From Arctopsyche grandis (Eukaryota > Arthropoda > Insecta > Trichoptera > Hydropsychidae), in assembly GCF_051622035.1 (NCBI RefSeq), contig NC_135360.1, positions 10,592,001 through 10,656,000 on the forward strand: DNA of 64,000 nucleotides. The letters are read 5' to 3'. This document shows positions 48,269 to 59,942 of the stretch, piece by piece; the stretch's first letter is position 1; the number at the start of each line of letters is the position of its first letter. Position numbers and translations under genes: made by a program. The notes under the pieces were generated by a model. The model saw nothing but the letters and a program-made list of their open reading frames with translations. It was not told where the DNA came from and ran no database searches.

Positions 48269-51104
48269 TTAACGTGCGGCCTGATCTATCGGCGCATCCA
48301 TGTTCGGCACGTAATCTAACGCCATGAGACATGCGAACATGGTCATAACCATTTTGGGTTTCTTCTCAGTGATATCTTCGGGGAGGGCGTACACGCGAGC
48401 TCCACAACGACGAGCCATCGAAATGGCATACTTAGCATTAGCAAGTTTATCCTAAACGAAAGACAAAACCATAAATATGACACAATAAATATAAACTAAT
48501 AAAAACACGATAAAAATAATATTCACCTCTCCTGTACCACCGTTCTGTACGAGATCGTAATTTATAGTTCCCGGTTTTATAGCGTCGATAAGATCTAATA
48601 CGACTCTACCGTCGGTAATGCTTTCATCTTGGAAACCTTTGATCGATGTAGTCTTTCCGGCAGATTGCAGTTTGGTATTGACCCACTGTACGATTTCCTT
48701 CTCGATGATGGGATTTCCAGTATTGGCAAGCCGAGTAAGTATCGATAAAGTGTATGCTCTCATTAATTGCCATATCAGAGCTGCAACGTTATCGTAAAAT
48801 TAGCTCAAAGTTCAAGCACTCTTTGAATGGTAAAAACAAACTAATAAATTTTAATAATACCGAGTGTGAGTGTTGCGTTGCCTTCGTTGATGTCAGCACC
48901 AGCAATTCCGACTAGAGAGAACTTAATCTGTTTTCCAAGTTCCACTGCATAATTACAGTTCTCCAGCCGTTCCATAAATTTGCGAAGATTGCTAAATTTG
49001 CTATGAACCTGCACAACGATGTTAAATGTTAAACTTGAAATATGCTTATTAAAAGCAATCTACGTCAAATACGTTAAAAATGTTAAATTACCTTCTTCCA
49101 GTTAACAATTCCTGGTTTGATAATATCGTACAGTTGGAAGATAACCAAGCCGTCGGTAAGATCAGAATATAACCAATTAACGTGCGGTGCAACGCCCATA
49201 GAATTCATCCAATTACGATATGCTAAAAAATGCAAATAAATACATTCAATTTAACACAACGCTTTTAACAACTATGTAATTAAATAATCAATTATGAAAC
49301 TATATGTTTTTACTCACTCTTCTCTTCTCTCGTCTCTTCGATTTGTTCCAGTTGTCGCATTTCACTTTCATCGGGTCGGTCAAGTCCTGGCATTTGATTG
49401 AAAAGATTAGCCACGAAAGCCAAATTGAGTTTATACACTCCGGAAACTACATCATTGGGAGTGACGAAAGCTCTACACTTCAGTTTTGCCGCTTGTTGTA
49501 ACATAACTTCTGCCCTTTCTGTCATATTACTTTCCTGCAAAAACCAAATCAAATCATATTATTCAACCTTACATATGTGATGATTTTACTTATAATAAAA
49601 CAATACTTACTCGTAGAGCATCCAGATTAACACCCGCATCTTGAGGAGCGATCTGTCTCAACAGATGACTGTATACTTCCGAGTCTTGGATATCGGATTG
49701 GAAATTTGTGCACCTCCTGGTGATTCCAGCAGCAGCCAAATGATAATTCACCCATCTGAGCAAAATTGCTTCGGGAGACAACCGCATTAAATCTTCAATA
49801 CGTTCCTAAAATTGAAAAAAAAAAAACTAATTAGTCTACTATATAATTTGAAATTACTCAAATGTAGTATTATATAAAATAAATTTACTTGATCGTTAAG
49901 CAGAGCAGTCAAACCAGGACAGTGCTCCAACGTGATTTGATTGAAGAGACCGATGCGGATGATTTGCCATACGAGACCCAAAACCAAATGCGGTTTACCT
50001 AAAAAATCATTAGAAATTAGTGAAACACTTATTAATTTAACGTAAAATACTTTTAAATCAAATTCATTACCTTTAGCAAGATCATGAGCGTCAATGTTAA
50101 CAATATTACAACCGATAGCTTGACTTGAAACAAGTGCCAGTGTTAAATTTTCATGTTTAGTGTATAAAGTTAGTACTTTTTTGTTTATAGCACGTTCATC
50201 TATGGTGTCAGGACAGGAATGATTGATGACTTTGCTGTGAGATTTTAAAAATAAACACAGTTTTTGTTTAAAATATTACAAAAATATGAAATAAAACACA
50301 TTTATTTGTGAGGGCAAATAATAACCATAGTATGAGTCCATCTTTAAGCTTTTCGTAGAGTTGTTTTCCTTCAGGATCAATTGGTAAAAGATGCTTCAGA
50401 TCGGGATCGTGAGATAAGTTAGAGTTAATCCATCCGGAAAAGGCCATTTGCTCTTCTTGACGCACTGAGTGAGTCGTACCTAAAAAAATTCCAAAATATT
50501 GTATTGAAAATATTCACACATTGATTAAATAAAAATCTATAAAAGCTACTTCCTTCATACCTATGTACAAATATATCTATTAATTGATAATAATACAACA
50601 AATATTACATTGATAAGAATTCCAAAAGGTATTAAACAAACAAGAATTCTTATCTAACTTAACCACACATTGATCGTGCTTAAGCACATATTTCTATAAT
50701 CCCATGGAATTTTTCAACATAAAAGACAGGTATACCTTCGCTGCTAGCATCAGACATTCCTCCGAGATGTTCCAAATTTTCCTTCTTGGACACAGCCTGC
50801 TTGAACGTGCTGGACACATCTTGGGATTTTAGATCAGCACACAAATTTTCGAACTGATCAAAGCTGAGTTTTCCTTCGGACGTACCGTTGGTAACGCCGA
50901 ACGTGGACTTCTTATTCATTTGTTCATCAATCATACATCTCACCTTAAAAAATACAATAATTATATACACTTTGCTACAACACAACTTTAGCTGGATCCA
51001 AATGAATCGCACGATACCTTCCAGCCAGGAATTTTAAAGCCGCATCCATCGAGAGCCTCTTTCAACTCCTTGAGATAGATATAACCATCGTTGTTTGTGT
51101 CAAA
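48269..51104 (-). CDS. Fim: Plastin/fimbrin, actin-bundling protein (11 exons, first coding exon missing)
   Basis: Exons, 5' to 3' on the - strand: 51104-51018, 50943-50736, 50479-50326, 50234-50071, 49998-49889, 49805-49611, 49534-49318, 49222-49092, 49008-48861, 48780-48527, 48451-48269. Phases join to 616 residues plus TAA. Plastins are about 630, so only the N-terminal tip before the first EF hand is absent. The order is two EF hands, then four calponin-homology domains as two actin-binding modules. Clear family stretches are [119 protein letters not shown] and [20 protein letters not shown]. The protein cross-links actin filaments in cortex and protrusions. The C-terminus ([12 protein letters not shown]) runs past the usual end of vertebrate plastins. 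Orthology to Drosophila Fim is by family likeness. Confidence 0.94.
50736..51104 (-). other. EF-hand region of plastin: one canonical, one degenerate loop
   Basis: Exon 51,104-51,018 encodes [12 protein letters not shown], a canonical 12-residue loop with Asp1, Asn3, Asp5, Gly6, Ile8 and Glu12. Exon 50,943-50,736 encodes the second: aligned on GKLSFDQ, the loop reads [12 protein letters not shown], with Asn, Thr and Glu at positions 1, 3 and 5 and Gln at 12. Calcium binding there is probably weak or lost. The stretch before it (NKKSTFGV) also lacks the acidic character of the vertebrate form. Confidence 0.8.
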
Positions 51105-51333
51105 CTGAAAACAAAAATTGAACTTCAATCAGCTTACGTAATAATATTATTTTCTATAGACATACATATGTATATGGGTTGGTAGAAATTCTCAAGTCCG
51201 TTTACATAAAGTCAAAAATTTCAATATGTTTTATATGTAAATCAAGATAGAAATAAAATGAAATATAGAAGAGCCTTGTAAAAAATATGTAGAATACGCA
51301 AAAGAATTACATATTCTCTGTATGTATGTATAT

Positions 51334-51833
51334 GTTACAGTCGAAGTGTATTTTTAGTTGTAATGTATTCTAACTGGTGTTTTGGATGATTCATATTCGA
51401 ATACAATTCAACTAGTAAATTATATCTCCACAAGCTATCTACACTTTCAACAATTTGCGCCAGTTAACAGCTCTGATATTTTTACGAATGCTTTAGAATT
51501 CAATAATGCGTTAATATTTGCTAGGTACTGAGTACCTAGCAACTCAATTTGCTAGTCGAGTGACGTTTTCACGAAAACCTTACCTCCCCATCTAACCTGG
51601 TACCAACTTATAGTTGAACTGTATTTTCAGTTGTAATATATTTTAACCAGTTGGAATGTAATTCGCCATATGAATCAATTTCCGTGGGTTAGACGAAATA
51701 TATTCCAACTAGTCGAAATATATTTCAGCTGAAAATAAACTTCAACTATAACGATAGTTAGTACTAGGTTAGATGGAATATATTCCAACTAGTCAAAATA
51801 TATTACAACTGGAAGATACACTTCAACTGCAAC
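51334..51833. mobile_element. Inverted-repeat element, GTTACAGTCGAAG ends, in a plastin intron
   Basis: It begins GTTACAGTCGAAGTGTAT and ends with the near inverse ATACACTTCAACTGCAAC. It has the same internal words as 15,625-16,514 (GACTAGTTGGAATATATTCC in either strand). It lies 230 bp upstream of the first visible plastin exon, so in the intron before it. Confidence 0.6.
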
Positions 51834-53285
51834 ATATACATACATACATATTTGTATACATATGTACCTATATAATGAAAAATGATTTTGAAACATTGAA
51901 ACTTAAATGGTGTACTTAAATTTTGATCCCTCAAATTTAAAAAAAATCCTAATAAATCAATCCCACGGTGTGATTCAAACTCAGCAACCTTTAAATAAAC
52001 ATTACAAGCTCAGTTTCGGATTCGATTATAAATAAATGCTCCCCCAAGTCGGTGAACTCGATATCATCCATCCATCATCACAATTGGAAGTATTCTACCA
52101 CACGCGTCGATACTACGATGAAACACGTGTGACGAACAATTCCGAGAAAATCACACACAAATATTCGTCTATTTCCTTGTGTTTTCGAACCGAAAGATAG
52201 TATGTATGAATCAAACTCGAATCAAAATCGATCACATATACTTCGACGAAACTATTACAAATTACTTATGTATTCATCGTATGAATCATATGTACATACG
52301 AAGGATTGTATAATGTCAGCATTGGTGTGGTTATTTTCATAATATTTTCAGAAAGGTTATATATATACGCTCTCGACCACTCCAGATAAAATTTCATTCG
52401 CGATAACGCATCATTATATTATTTATGGGAAACTAGGCTGTAAAAAAGTAGTAAGGAAAAAATAGCACAAGTAAAAGAAGATAAGCAATGACACGACAGT
52501 GCAGATAATGAATGACCATTTAACTGCGGTTTTTCCACAGGATATGAACAAAGTTCTAAAACGAGACTATTTAAAATATAATTAAAAGGAAAATTATTTA
52601 AATACAATTCTTGGAAAGTTTGTTGGTATAAATTTTAGTAGGTCAGTCATTGTTTTTTTAACATTTTTGGAAAGAATGTATGAAATGAAAACAGCTATAC
52701 AATTTTCTTCACCTTCTAGCATTTTTGATCGATAGGTATGTATAATACATGTACATATATATGTGTATGTAGTATAAGATACAGAGATTAATAATACTCG
52801 AGAACAAAAAACCGTTGTAGAATCGATTGTCAACGACAGATTTGGCCAGAGAGATGTAATAAGAATAGAGGGGCCCTTACGAATAAATAATTGTTGTCAA
52901 TTTTACGCGGTACATCTCTATAAATACACTACATCGTACGGAATACAATCGGATCAATTTACTTATAAAAATGTATCCCATGTTGTTTATTGTGTTTTTG
53001 AATGTATTTTGCAATTTTTACCGATGCTTGCCCATCTTGCAAGTAATATAAACAAACAGAGAAGTTTTTATAGACATACGTCGAGCACCAAGCGTCAGAT
53101 ACGACTGATGCTAAAATTATTTAGATCTATCCGTGGACAGAATGTCACTTGACAACAAAAGAACACCTAAAGCCACTTCTATTAATATTACATTTCTCTG
53201 GATTTGGCTGTCAAATAGATTTTTAAGCTATTAACATATCTGGAATGATCAAAACCAGGATATATACATATATTTTTATAAACAT
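51834..53285. other. Probable plastin intron or upstream DNA
   Basis: AT-rich. I searched the - strand for a short coding exon ending in a phase-0 donor before the first EF hand and found none that I trust. Confidence 0.3.
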
Positions 53286-53288
53286 TTG

Positions 53289-53510
53289 TAGTGGATATAG
53301 TGAGTGAATTGAACGGGTCACGTAGCTAGAAGCATGGACAAAAGGTGGAAAGAAGAAGTGCTAGAAGGTAAAATGGTGAAAGAAAGACTGGAAGGAAGAT
53401 GGGTAGACGAAATTAGGAAAATATATGCGAGTTGCGCAAAACACAGACATGTGGAATCGTGTTGGAGAGGCTTCCATCCAGCAGTGGATGGTTAATGGCT
53501 GTAAATGATG
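53289..53510 (+). pseudogene. LINE 3' fragment, heavily decayed
   Basis: On the + strand, with stops and frameshifts, one reads VDIVSE, GHVAR-like, MDKRWKEEVLE, RLEGRWVDEIRKIYASC, then the FIQQWMVNGC-type end as a shifted frame (GCGGCTTCCATCCAGCAGTGG-like DNA) and TGTAAATGATGAT. It is the same LINE family as 23,684-24,034. Confidence 0.55.
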
Positions 53511-53512
53511 AT

Positions 53513-53546
53513 CTCGATACATTTTACCATGGTGAAATGTATCGAG
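53513..53546. repeat. 34-bp palindrome
   Basis: CTCGATACATTT and AAATGTATCGAG pair exactly around a TACCATGGTG centre with one mismatched pair. It sits at the end of the LINE fragment. Confidence 0.8.
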
Positions 53547-53595
53547 CGTATACAAAGCGAAACCTTTGGCAAAAGTTGTACATATGTACCATATA

Positions 53596-53790
53596 GGGGA
53601 GGTGGCCAATTTGGTGAAGAACCGCTTCAACAATTAATGAGATAAATAATTGGAAAACTGTGATTGGAAACGATCGACTTGGAGTCACATATATTTAAGG
53701 TCTGGCCAGCAACACTGCTGAGTCAGGACTCAAACCCGTGACCCCTTGGTTGTTAGTATTACATGTTAATTAATTACATTAAGCTATGTT
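53596..53790 (-). repeat. tRNA-derived SINE, copy 9
   Basis: The reverse-complement body has GATTGGAAACGATCGACTTGG, GGTCTGGCCAGCAACACTGC and a B-box complement near ACTCAAACCCGTGACC. The 3' body part beyond GAAGAACCGCTTCAAC is short or missing. Confidence 0.6.
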
Positions 53791-54984
53791 GCTGTTTATA
53801 TTATATTAGATACACCAAAAGTTAAGGTTGTGGTATGTGTTTAGGAAAAAGATAAATAAATTGGTCTAATATCACATGTATCATGGGAAGACACATCACA
53901 TAAAGACGTATAAAGATACCTTACTTACAATTTGATACAAGTGATATAAAAAAATTGAGAGCATAAGAGGAAGATATAGATTTATAGAAGAGCTATCATC
54001 TACATACAATAGTGATTAGTATGTCATGAAGAATACTTCGAGGAAGAAGAAGTACAAGACTATTATAAAATACTGATATTATTTGATATATAATATCTAT
54101 TTAGAGGCTTCTATTTAATACTATGTACATATGCGAGACAACGTGCAATTATGCCAATGTCGAACTATATAATTACTTTTATCCGAAGAATCACTAGAAG
54201 CCATGTACATATCAGCTGGGGACCAACACAGACAGGTATCGATAGGTCTTCGTTGTGACTAAGCGACATTAATCACGTGTACTGTCATCATACTTTGAGT
54301 AAGAACCGCGAAATTACCATAATGAACACCTTTAATCATACGTGGACAGAATCCTGATGCAATCGACAGACAAACTGCGCAGTTAGTTGTCCGGAACGTA
54401 TGAAAGGTAAGAACATTGCGAATTTGATACCTTTTTAATCGAGTGTGCTGATACTCATATGGGCAACAATGCGGAAAAAAACCATGCAACAAGTTGTATA
54501 CACTAAGAAAAAATCATGCGAGGAAGTGGTAAACAGTGTGTGATGATTCACACAATGTTGACATTTACAAATACGCAATCAAAGTTCACAACGAACTCCT
54601 ATGACGATTACATTATGTTGACATTTAGCTAAGTTTGATTACATTACGCTATTAGGGCACCACGGTATGTTAACTTTGATATTTGAATGTGGTATTCGTT
54701 ATTTTTTTTAAACATATGTAGATGTATACATTTTCTTTACATTGTCCCATTATGTTGTTACATTACATTGTCCCATGATGCGAAAGTTATGGTATTAAAC
54801 TTGTACATATTAAAACCCGCTTTAAAGGTAAAAGAATTCGACCCTTTAAGTCCTCAACATGAGGCCACCCCCCCCCCCCTTCCCCAACGAATACAGTCTG
54901 AGACCCTTTCGTCGGAGAACGAGACGGTTGTCCAGCAATATAAATTTGAAATCATATTGAAATAGTGGTGAAAATCGTAGTTAG
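53791..54984. other. Spacer
   Basis: No gene recognised. GATTACATTATGTTGACATTT-like words repeat at 54,550-54,680, and a C tract lies at about 54,870. Confidence 0.3.
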
Positions 54985-55307
54985 CAGTGGCGACTCGACC
55001 ATAGGGCTGCAGCCCTCCCAGTATAGTATAAATGCATGCTATTTTTGTCGACCATATAGGCTGCGGGTCTGAGGACCTCCCAGTATAATAATAGTATATA
55101 ATGATAGTAAAATTTTAATCCAAACGATAGACAGAATAGTGCAATCCCCATCGTGCATATAAATAATATATAGATAATAGATAAATAGATAGTATAGTAA
55201 ATATTCATGCTATTTTTTTGCATTTGATCACCGGTATGGTCAACGATCTACTACAGTCTGATTTATCTCTGCAGCTACCCACTATGAATTGTCACGAGCC
55301 GCCACTG
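54985..55307. mobile_element. Short hAT-like element
   Basis: The ends are CAGTGGCGACTCG and the inverse of CAGTGGCGGCTCG. The flanks GTAGTTAG and ATACTTAG agree at six of eight positions. The inner stretch TATGGTCAACGATCTACTAC recurs in the 10,905 element. A CCATAGGGCTGCAGCCCTCC word near the left end is itself palindromic. Confidence 0.65.
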
Positions 55308-55316
55308 ATACTTAGG

Positions 55317-55785
55317 ATGGTTTTGCCACTTTGATGAGGAACCGTTTCAAAAAATCAGATAAATTGGCAAACTCTGATAGGAAACGATCGTCTAACCAGC
55401 GGTTAAGGACGGATACGGAGGGGGGGGGGGGCGATAGCAGCAATCTCCCCCCCCTAAATTTCATTGCCGTTTGAAAAATGTATATTGATTTAAAATATAT
55501 GTGTCGCGGAGTACAAAATGGTTGTCCTTTTGTTACCTAAAGCTGGACAGTGAATGCGCCAAACAGTTATTTGTCAGATGTCAGGTGCAACCTGGGTGAT
55601 TCCCAGATTCTAGGAAGTCACCCCCCCCCCCCATAGAAAAAATTCTGGATCCGTCCTTGCCAGCAGTACTACAGAAATACTAATAAATCATTTTCAATCG
55701 AGGCCAACCCAGGGCTTGAACTCGGGAAACTCTCGGTGGCTAGCATTAACGCAACCACCAAGCTATTCTGCTGGCTTCTGTATCA
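55317..55785 (-). repeat. tRNA-derived SINE, copy 10, split by an inserted element
   Basis: The right-hand half of the SINE body (GATGAGGAACCGTTTC, CTGATAGGAAACGATCG) ends at 55,403. The head half (CCAGCAGTACTACAGAAATA, CCAGGGCTTGAACTCGGG) resumes at 55,660. The split falls at the CCAGCAG word found intact in the other copies. About 25 bp of body are also missing before the split. Confidence 0.65.
55404..55659. mobile_element. hAT-like short element nested in the SINE
   Basis: The ends are TAAGGACGGAT and the inverse CAAGGACGGATCCAG. The flanks CCAGCGGT (55,396-55,403) and CCAGCAGT (55,660-55,667) agree at seven of eight. The interior holds G and C tracts and an AAATGTATATTGATTT stretch. No coding frame. 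Confidence 0.7.
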
Positions 55786-56920
55786 TACTTCGAGCTCCAC
55801 TTTTAGGAATCTACATATTTTTCTACTAACTATCCCTGCTACCTAGAATTTTATCTCAGAAATCCTCCTATTCTACTGTCTCAATTATTAAATACATACA
55901 ATTTCTAAATCCTCAGAAATAACATTAACTTCTAACAGCTAAGGATGTGAATATGTGCATGCTTCGGTATAGAAGTATATTTCCAGTGTTCCGATCAGAC
56001 CCAGATAATAACTTACTGGGACATGAAGACATTTTTTTGATCGAAACTTTATTTTACAGCTTCTATATAATTGCAGAATAAAACTTAAAACTTACATATT
56101 TGAATTTATAGCTAGCACTAAAATAGAACGAGACATTGCAAAAATGCAAAGTTCATGGGAACTTTATATTTTACATTTGTATATAAAAATGCGCAGGTTG
56201 AAGTATGTACATATGTAGGTGGAAAGATGTTTTCCCATACCATTATAAAGTCTTATCTATACCTACACAAGCCTCTATGCACAAAATTGATTCCACCAAA
56301 AGAATAGTAAGTACATATCGACAAAACAATACAGTCTGGGAATTCATTATTAGACAATGAAGAAGACTAAAGAAAAATCCAACTGGCAATTTTTCACTTC
56401 AAATTAGCTTACTCTAATATAATATGTAATACTACATCAAAGTTCCCCGTAAAAGGTCACAATCGTCGAGGTGTTCGGTCAGCTCGATCCAAATATGGAC
56501 AAGCCATAAATGAAGGTCGCCTAAATAGTGCGACCTCCTTCGTTATGAGAATCATAATACATAATAATGTAGTAAATAAATCAGCATAATAATAATGAAA
56601 TCCAGTTTTAGAACGCTATGCGATTTTTAGATGCTAATTCGACGGCGACATGTGCAACTGTGCGATGACAGTAAAAAAAAAACGTCAAAAATAGTATTCA
56701 CGTAAATTACTTCAATTTAACGGGTCTTGACGTCTAGAAATTCGTCTTCTTTTTAGCTCGTTCGAGTTTAATCATAGTCTGGTTGTCATATTATTCGTGT
56801 ATTACAATGCTGTAACTCTTGTGGACAAGAAAATATAGCATATTCTTTCATCTTTAGCACACACACTCCTAAACTAAAATTAACTAAAATCTGTGGAGTC
56901 CCATAATACATATGTACATA
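55786..56920. other. Spacer
   Basis: No gene recognised. 56,440-56,560 contains GAAGGTCGCCTAAATAGTGC with a short pair of GGTCGC and GCGACC, probably a minor repeat. Confidence 0.3.
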
Positions 56921-56922
56921 TA

Positions 56923-57450
56923 TTACAGTCCAAGTGTACGTTTCGTTCGTTCATGAACATACTAGTTTGTTCATATAGAAACCAATCTGGTCAGTTATAG
57001 ACCCATCCTCTATGTACTATATATGCTCAGGTCCGGTGATTATTGGTCACAAAGCGCTCGCCCAAAAGTCACTAAAATCTCTATAACGGAACATCTGGCA
57101 GCCGAAAACTCCATCATACTAACGAGAACTCAAGTGCTAAATATTCCGTATTCGCGAGTTTCATGACAAAAATTGTCTTTTGGGCGATCGCAATGTTACT
57201 AATAATCCAATTATCACGTGCCCATGAGTTGCAATTATAGCAACGTTGTAATGTGGTTTCCATAGGATTTAAATACCTGTCGTTTTAACATCTCAAAGAT
57301 TTTGACAGCTAAAAGTTTCATGCGACACCTGGTAAGTCTATGTATTTGAAGATAGCTTTTGACTATAAGTACTTAAACTAAAACCGATAGTTCATGTATG
57401 AGCAAACTAGTATGTACATGAACGAACCAGATAGAACACTTGAAATGTAA
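56923..57450. mobile_element. Inverted-repeat element, TTACAGTCCAAGTG ends
   Basis: The left end is TTACAGTCCAAGTGTACG and the right end the partial inverse ACACTTGAAATGTAA. Near each end lies the pair GTTCATGAACATACTAGTTT and AACTAGTATGTACATGAACG. The interior has CGCTCGCCCAAAAGTCAC and AATTGTCTTTTGGGCGATCG, also partly inverted. The family includes 23,303-23,655. Confidence 0.55.
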
Positions 57451-57513
57451 CATATGCAATGTTTTAATTTTTCTATTGGGTAGGTGGCTTATGAGTTTTT
57501 ATCACATTATAAT

Positions 57514-57890
57514 CAGTGGCGTAACTAGAAAAATTTGGCCCTCATGCAAAAGTTAAGTGCCCCCCCATTGCATTGCAATTTTAAATGTCTTTTCTAGCTT
57601 AGAAAATTCTGCAATCACATATTTTAAAGACATTTTCTGAGCTTCTTCATGTTAATATTGCAATTTTGCTAAGTCGAATTCTTTTATACTTACTTTTGAC
57701 TGTTTTCAGCTAGTGTGAATTGATTTTCCCATATTTTTTTATTTATAACTTTTTTTTAACATGTGTATTATATATTATTATATTATAGTGTATTATATAT
57801 TTGGAGATTTTCCAAAAGATCCTTTCGACCCTAAGGGCTCGCATGCACCGCATACCCCGCGTCATAGTACATACAATAGTTACGCTAGTG
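57514..57890. mobile_element. hAT-like element with exact 8-bp target duplication
   Basis: The ends are CAGTGGCGTAACT and the inverse CACTAGCGTAACT. ATTATAAT stands on both sides (57,506-57,513 and 57,891-57,898). It is 377 bp, with no transposase frame. The GC-rich right end has GGGCTCGCATGCACCGC. Confidence 0.8.
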
Positions 57891-57898
57891 ATTATAAT

Positions 57899-59215
57899 CC
57901 TATGAGATTTTTTTAAATGACAGAACATAGTAAGTAGCGCAACACGCCATTCGTCAAAAATCAGAGTTAGAAATTGATGCATCAAATGGACCAATGATGT
58001 GAAACAACACTCTCTTCATAAAAAAACTTATTATAATATAAACAATAACCATTTTTTTGTTTATTAAATGACACTTCAATGTATGAGAAAGAGAGAATAT
58101 GACTCGAAGCATGAGGCACTTTCAACAATGAAATTAGCATAGTTCAGAGTTCATTAGAATGGATTACTGACGCATGTAGTTTAAGCTTACAAGCAATTGA
58201 AGTCATACACTGCTATTGATTAGTAGCGAACAAGAGCACCACTGTGGGCTTACAATTCTAAATATATGCCAGCCTCTACTCAAACTATCGTATTATTTCG
58301 GGATACAGTTATATATGTACATATTTTACCATTTAACCAGGTCTGAAGTTTAATTACGAAAAAACACACCGCGAAGTTTTCAATAACACAATTAATTGCC
58401 AACGATAAAACTGCGATAATTAATGTCGGTTTTGTAATCTTCCGTTCTACCGAGTATTTAACACCATTTATTGCGGTTTTCTTCGGATACGACCGAAGTT
58501 TGCACCGAAATCGTCGACTTCGCGACAATCGATAAACAAGTCTAGTCGTGGCGTTTCGAATGCAAACTTTGACAAAACGTCGACAGGTCGAAAGTGGTTC
58601 CGACACGTTATAAGTACGTATGTGATATAAAATACAATATTTGTATAAAATAGGTATGTACGACCACTACGCAAACAATACGGTATCATCATCATCATCA
58701 TCGAACGGCGATAATAACGCCGATAGTAGTCCGACGACTACGACGACGGTGAATCATAATCGCATGCACATGAGTCAACAATAAAAGTGTGTACGAGAGC
58801 TGAAAGAGAAAAATTGTAGAAAAAAAAATGATTAGAAGAACTGGTCGACATTGAGAGTGAAGCGGTCGTTAACGGTCAGTTATGCGTGACGAATGTTGAT
58901 TAATCGAACGTAAAACCGAAGATGAGTGAGAATCGAAATCAGGTGGTTTTAATGAAGCCCCAATCATTACGACGGCTAGACAGAACACTCGATAAGTATT
59001 TTACGGTACATGGACTTTTGCTCGACGAATTTTGTATGGCGAAACCCGCTTAATTAGACGTTTTATAATTTATGCATAGCGGTAGTTCAGACCGTTCTGT
59101 TAGACATTGAAAGTTGGAAAAATCAGATTTGAGTAAATAGTTCATTTTTGCTGGAGATAAGGATGTTCTCAATTCAAAATTTGATCAGTTACCTACAGTA
59201 AATATATGTACATAA
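57899..59215. promoter_or_regulatory. CpG-richer region 58,450-58,960, possible plastin promoter
   Basis: The DNA at 58,450-58,960 has many CG dinucleotides (CGACGACTACGACGACGG; TTTCGACCTGTCGACG on the - strand) in an AT-rich setting and could hold the plastin transcription start and a non-coding first exon on the - strand. The - strand frames here (77-108 codons) show no plastin N-terminus. This is inference from position and composition only. Confidence 0.25.
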
Positions 59216-59356
59216 CAGTGGCGTGCCGTGGGAATGTCTGTTTTTGTCGTACAGCCTTACTTACATGTGCGCGAGCAGGTTACTAAACGAACTGCTCTCG
59301 CACACGTAAGCGAGGCTGTGCGACAAAAACAGAGAGATTTCCACGGCACACCAACG
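59216..59356. mobile_element. Fold-back element with long arms
   Basis: CAGTGGCGTGCCGTGG and the inverse CGTTGGTGTGCCGTGG start two arms of about 65 bp (TCTGTTTTTGTCG; GTGCGCGAGCAGG paired with the inverse). The flanks GTACATAA and GTACTTAG agree at six of eight. It is short and non-coding and could give a long RNA hairpin. Confidence 0.65.
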
Positions 59357-59942
59357 GTACTTAGTCGTTGAGCTGGAGATAAATCAGTAATGTGTGTGCT
59401 TTGAATACCTGAACAGTGTAAGGTTTGAAATAATTTTAAAAATGTTGAGATGGTATCATATGGACCGAATACAAGCAGGAAACAATGAAGAGGATAAGGG
59501 CGAAAACACACTGTATGTGGTATGGGACGTCACGTCCCTGACTTGTAAACAGTGGGTGTTTCCCAAACCGAATCCGGTTGTACTTGCACGTGCAGAATGC
59601 ATATGTTTGGGAGGTCGCACGTTTATGCATATCCATATGCAACCGACAAGTTTCTCCCACATTTCTACAAATATGGGATTCACCGTTATCGATAACTGTC
59701 AAGCAAGGATAAATACAAGGATAAAATATCACCGAAAACACTCCAGGGGTGATTTTTGGGACTGTGTAACATGTATTTGGGGTAGGGGTGCTGCGTTTTT
59801 TTCGCATGTTTAAAAGTATCTATAAAAAAAAACAAGTACCACGTAACACTTAGTGTGTTTTCGCCCTAAGGCTGTGCGACAAAAACAGAGAGATTTAGAC
59901 GGAACACTAACGGTACATATTCGTTGAGTTGGAGATAAATCA
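59313..59942. repeat. 74-bp direct duplication either side of a later insertion
   Basis: 59,313-59,386 and 59,869-59,942 match closely (AGGCTGTGCGACAAAAACAG; CGTTGAG, then TGGAGATAAATCA). Each includes the right arm of the fold-back element and the DNA outside it, so a segment was duplicated and not simply two elements inserted. Confidence 0.65.
59498..59866. mobile_element. PIF/Harbinger-like short element
   Basis: The ends are GGGCGAAAACACACT and its exact inverse, with partial matching further in (GTGGTA and TACCAC). TAA flanks each side (59,495-59,497 and 59,867-59,869), the 3-bp target typical of PIF/Harbinger. Open frames of 123-139 codons on both strands inside it carry no transposase motif that I know. 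Confidence 0.6.

Noticed and set aside
49304..49580. + strand frames over plastin exons
   Set aside because: They are antisense shadows of the calponin-homology exons.
59394..59813. 139-codon frame and its 123-codon antisense partner
   Set aside because: Most of it lies within the Harbinger-like element and its TIRs, with no transposase motif. A real gene is unlikely.
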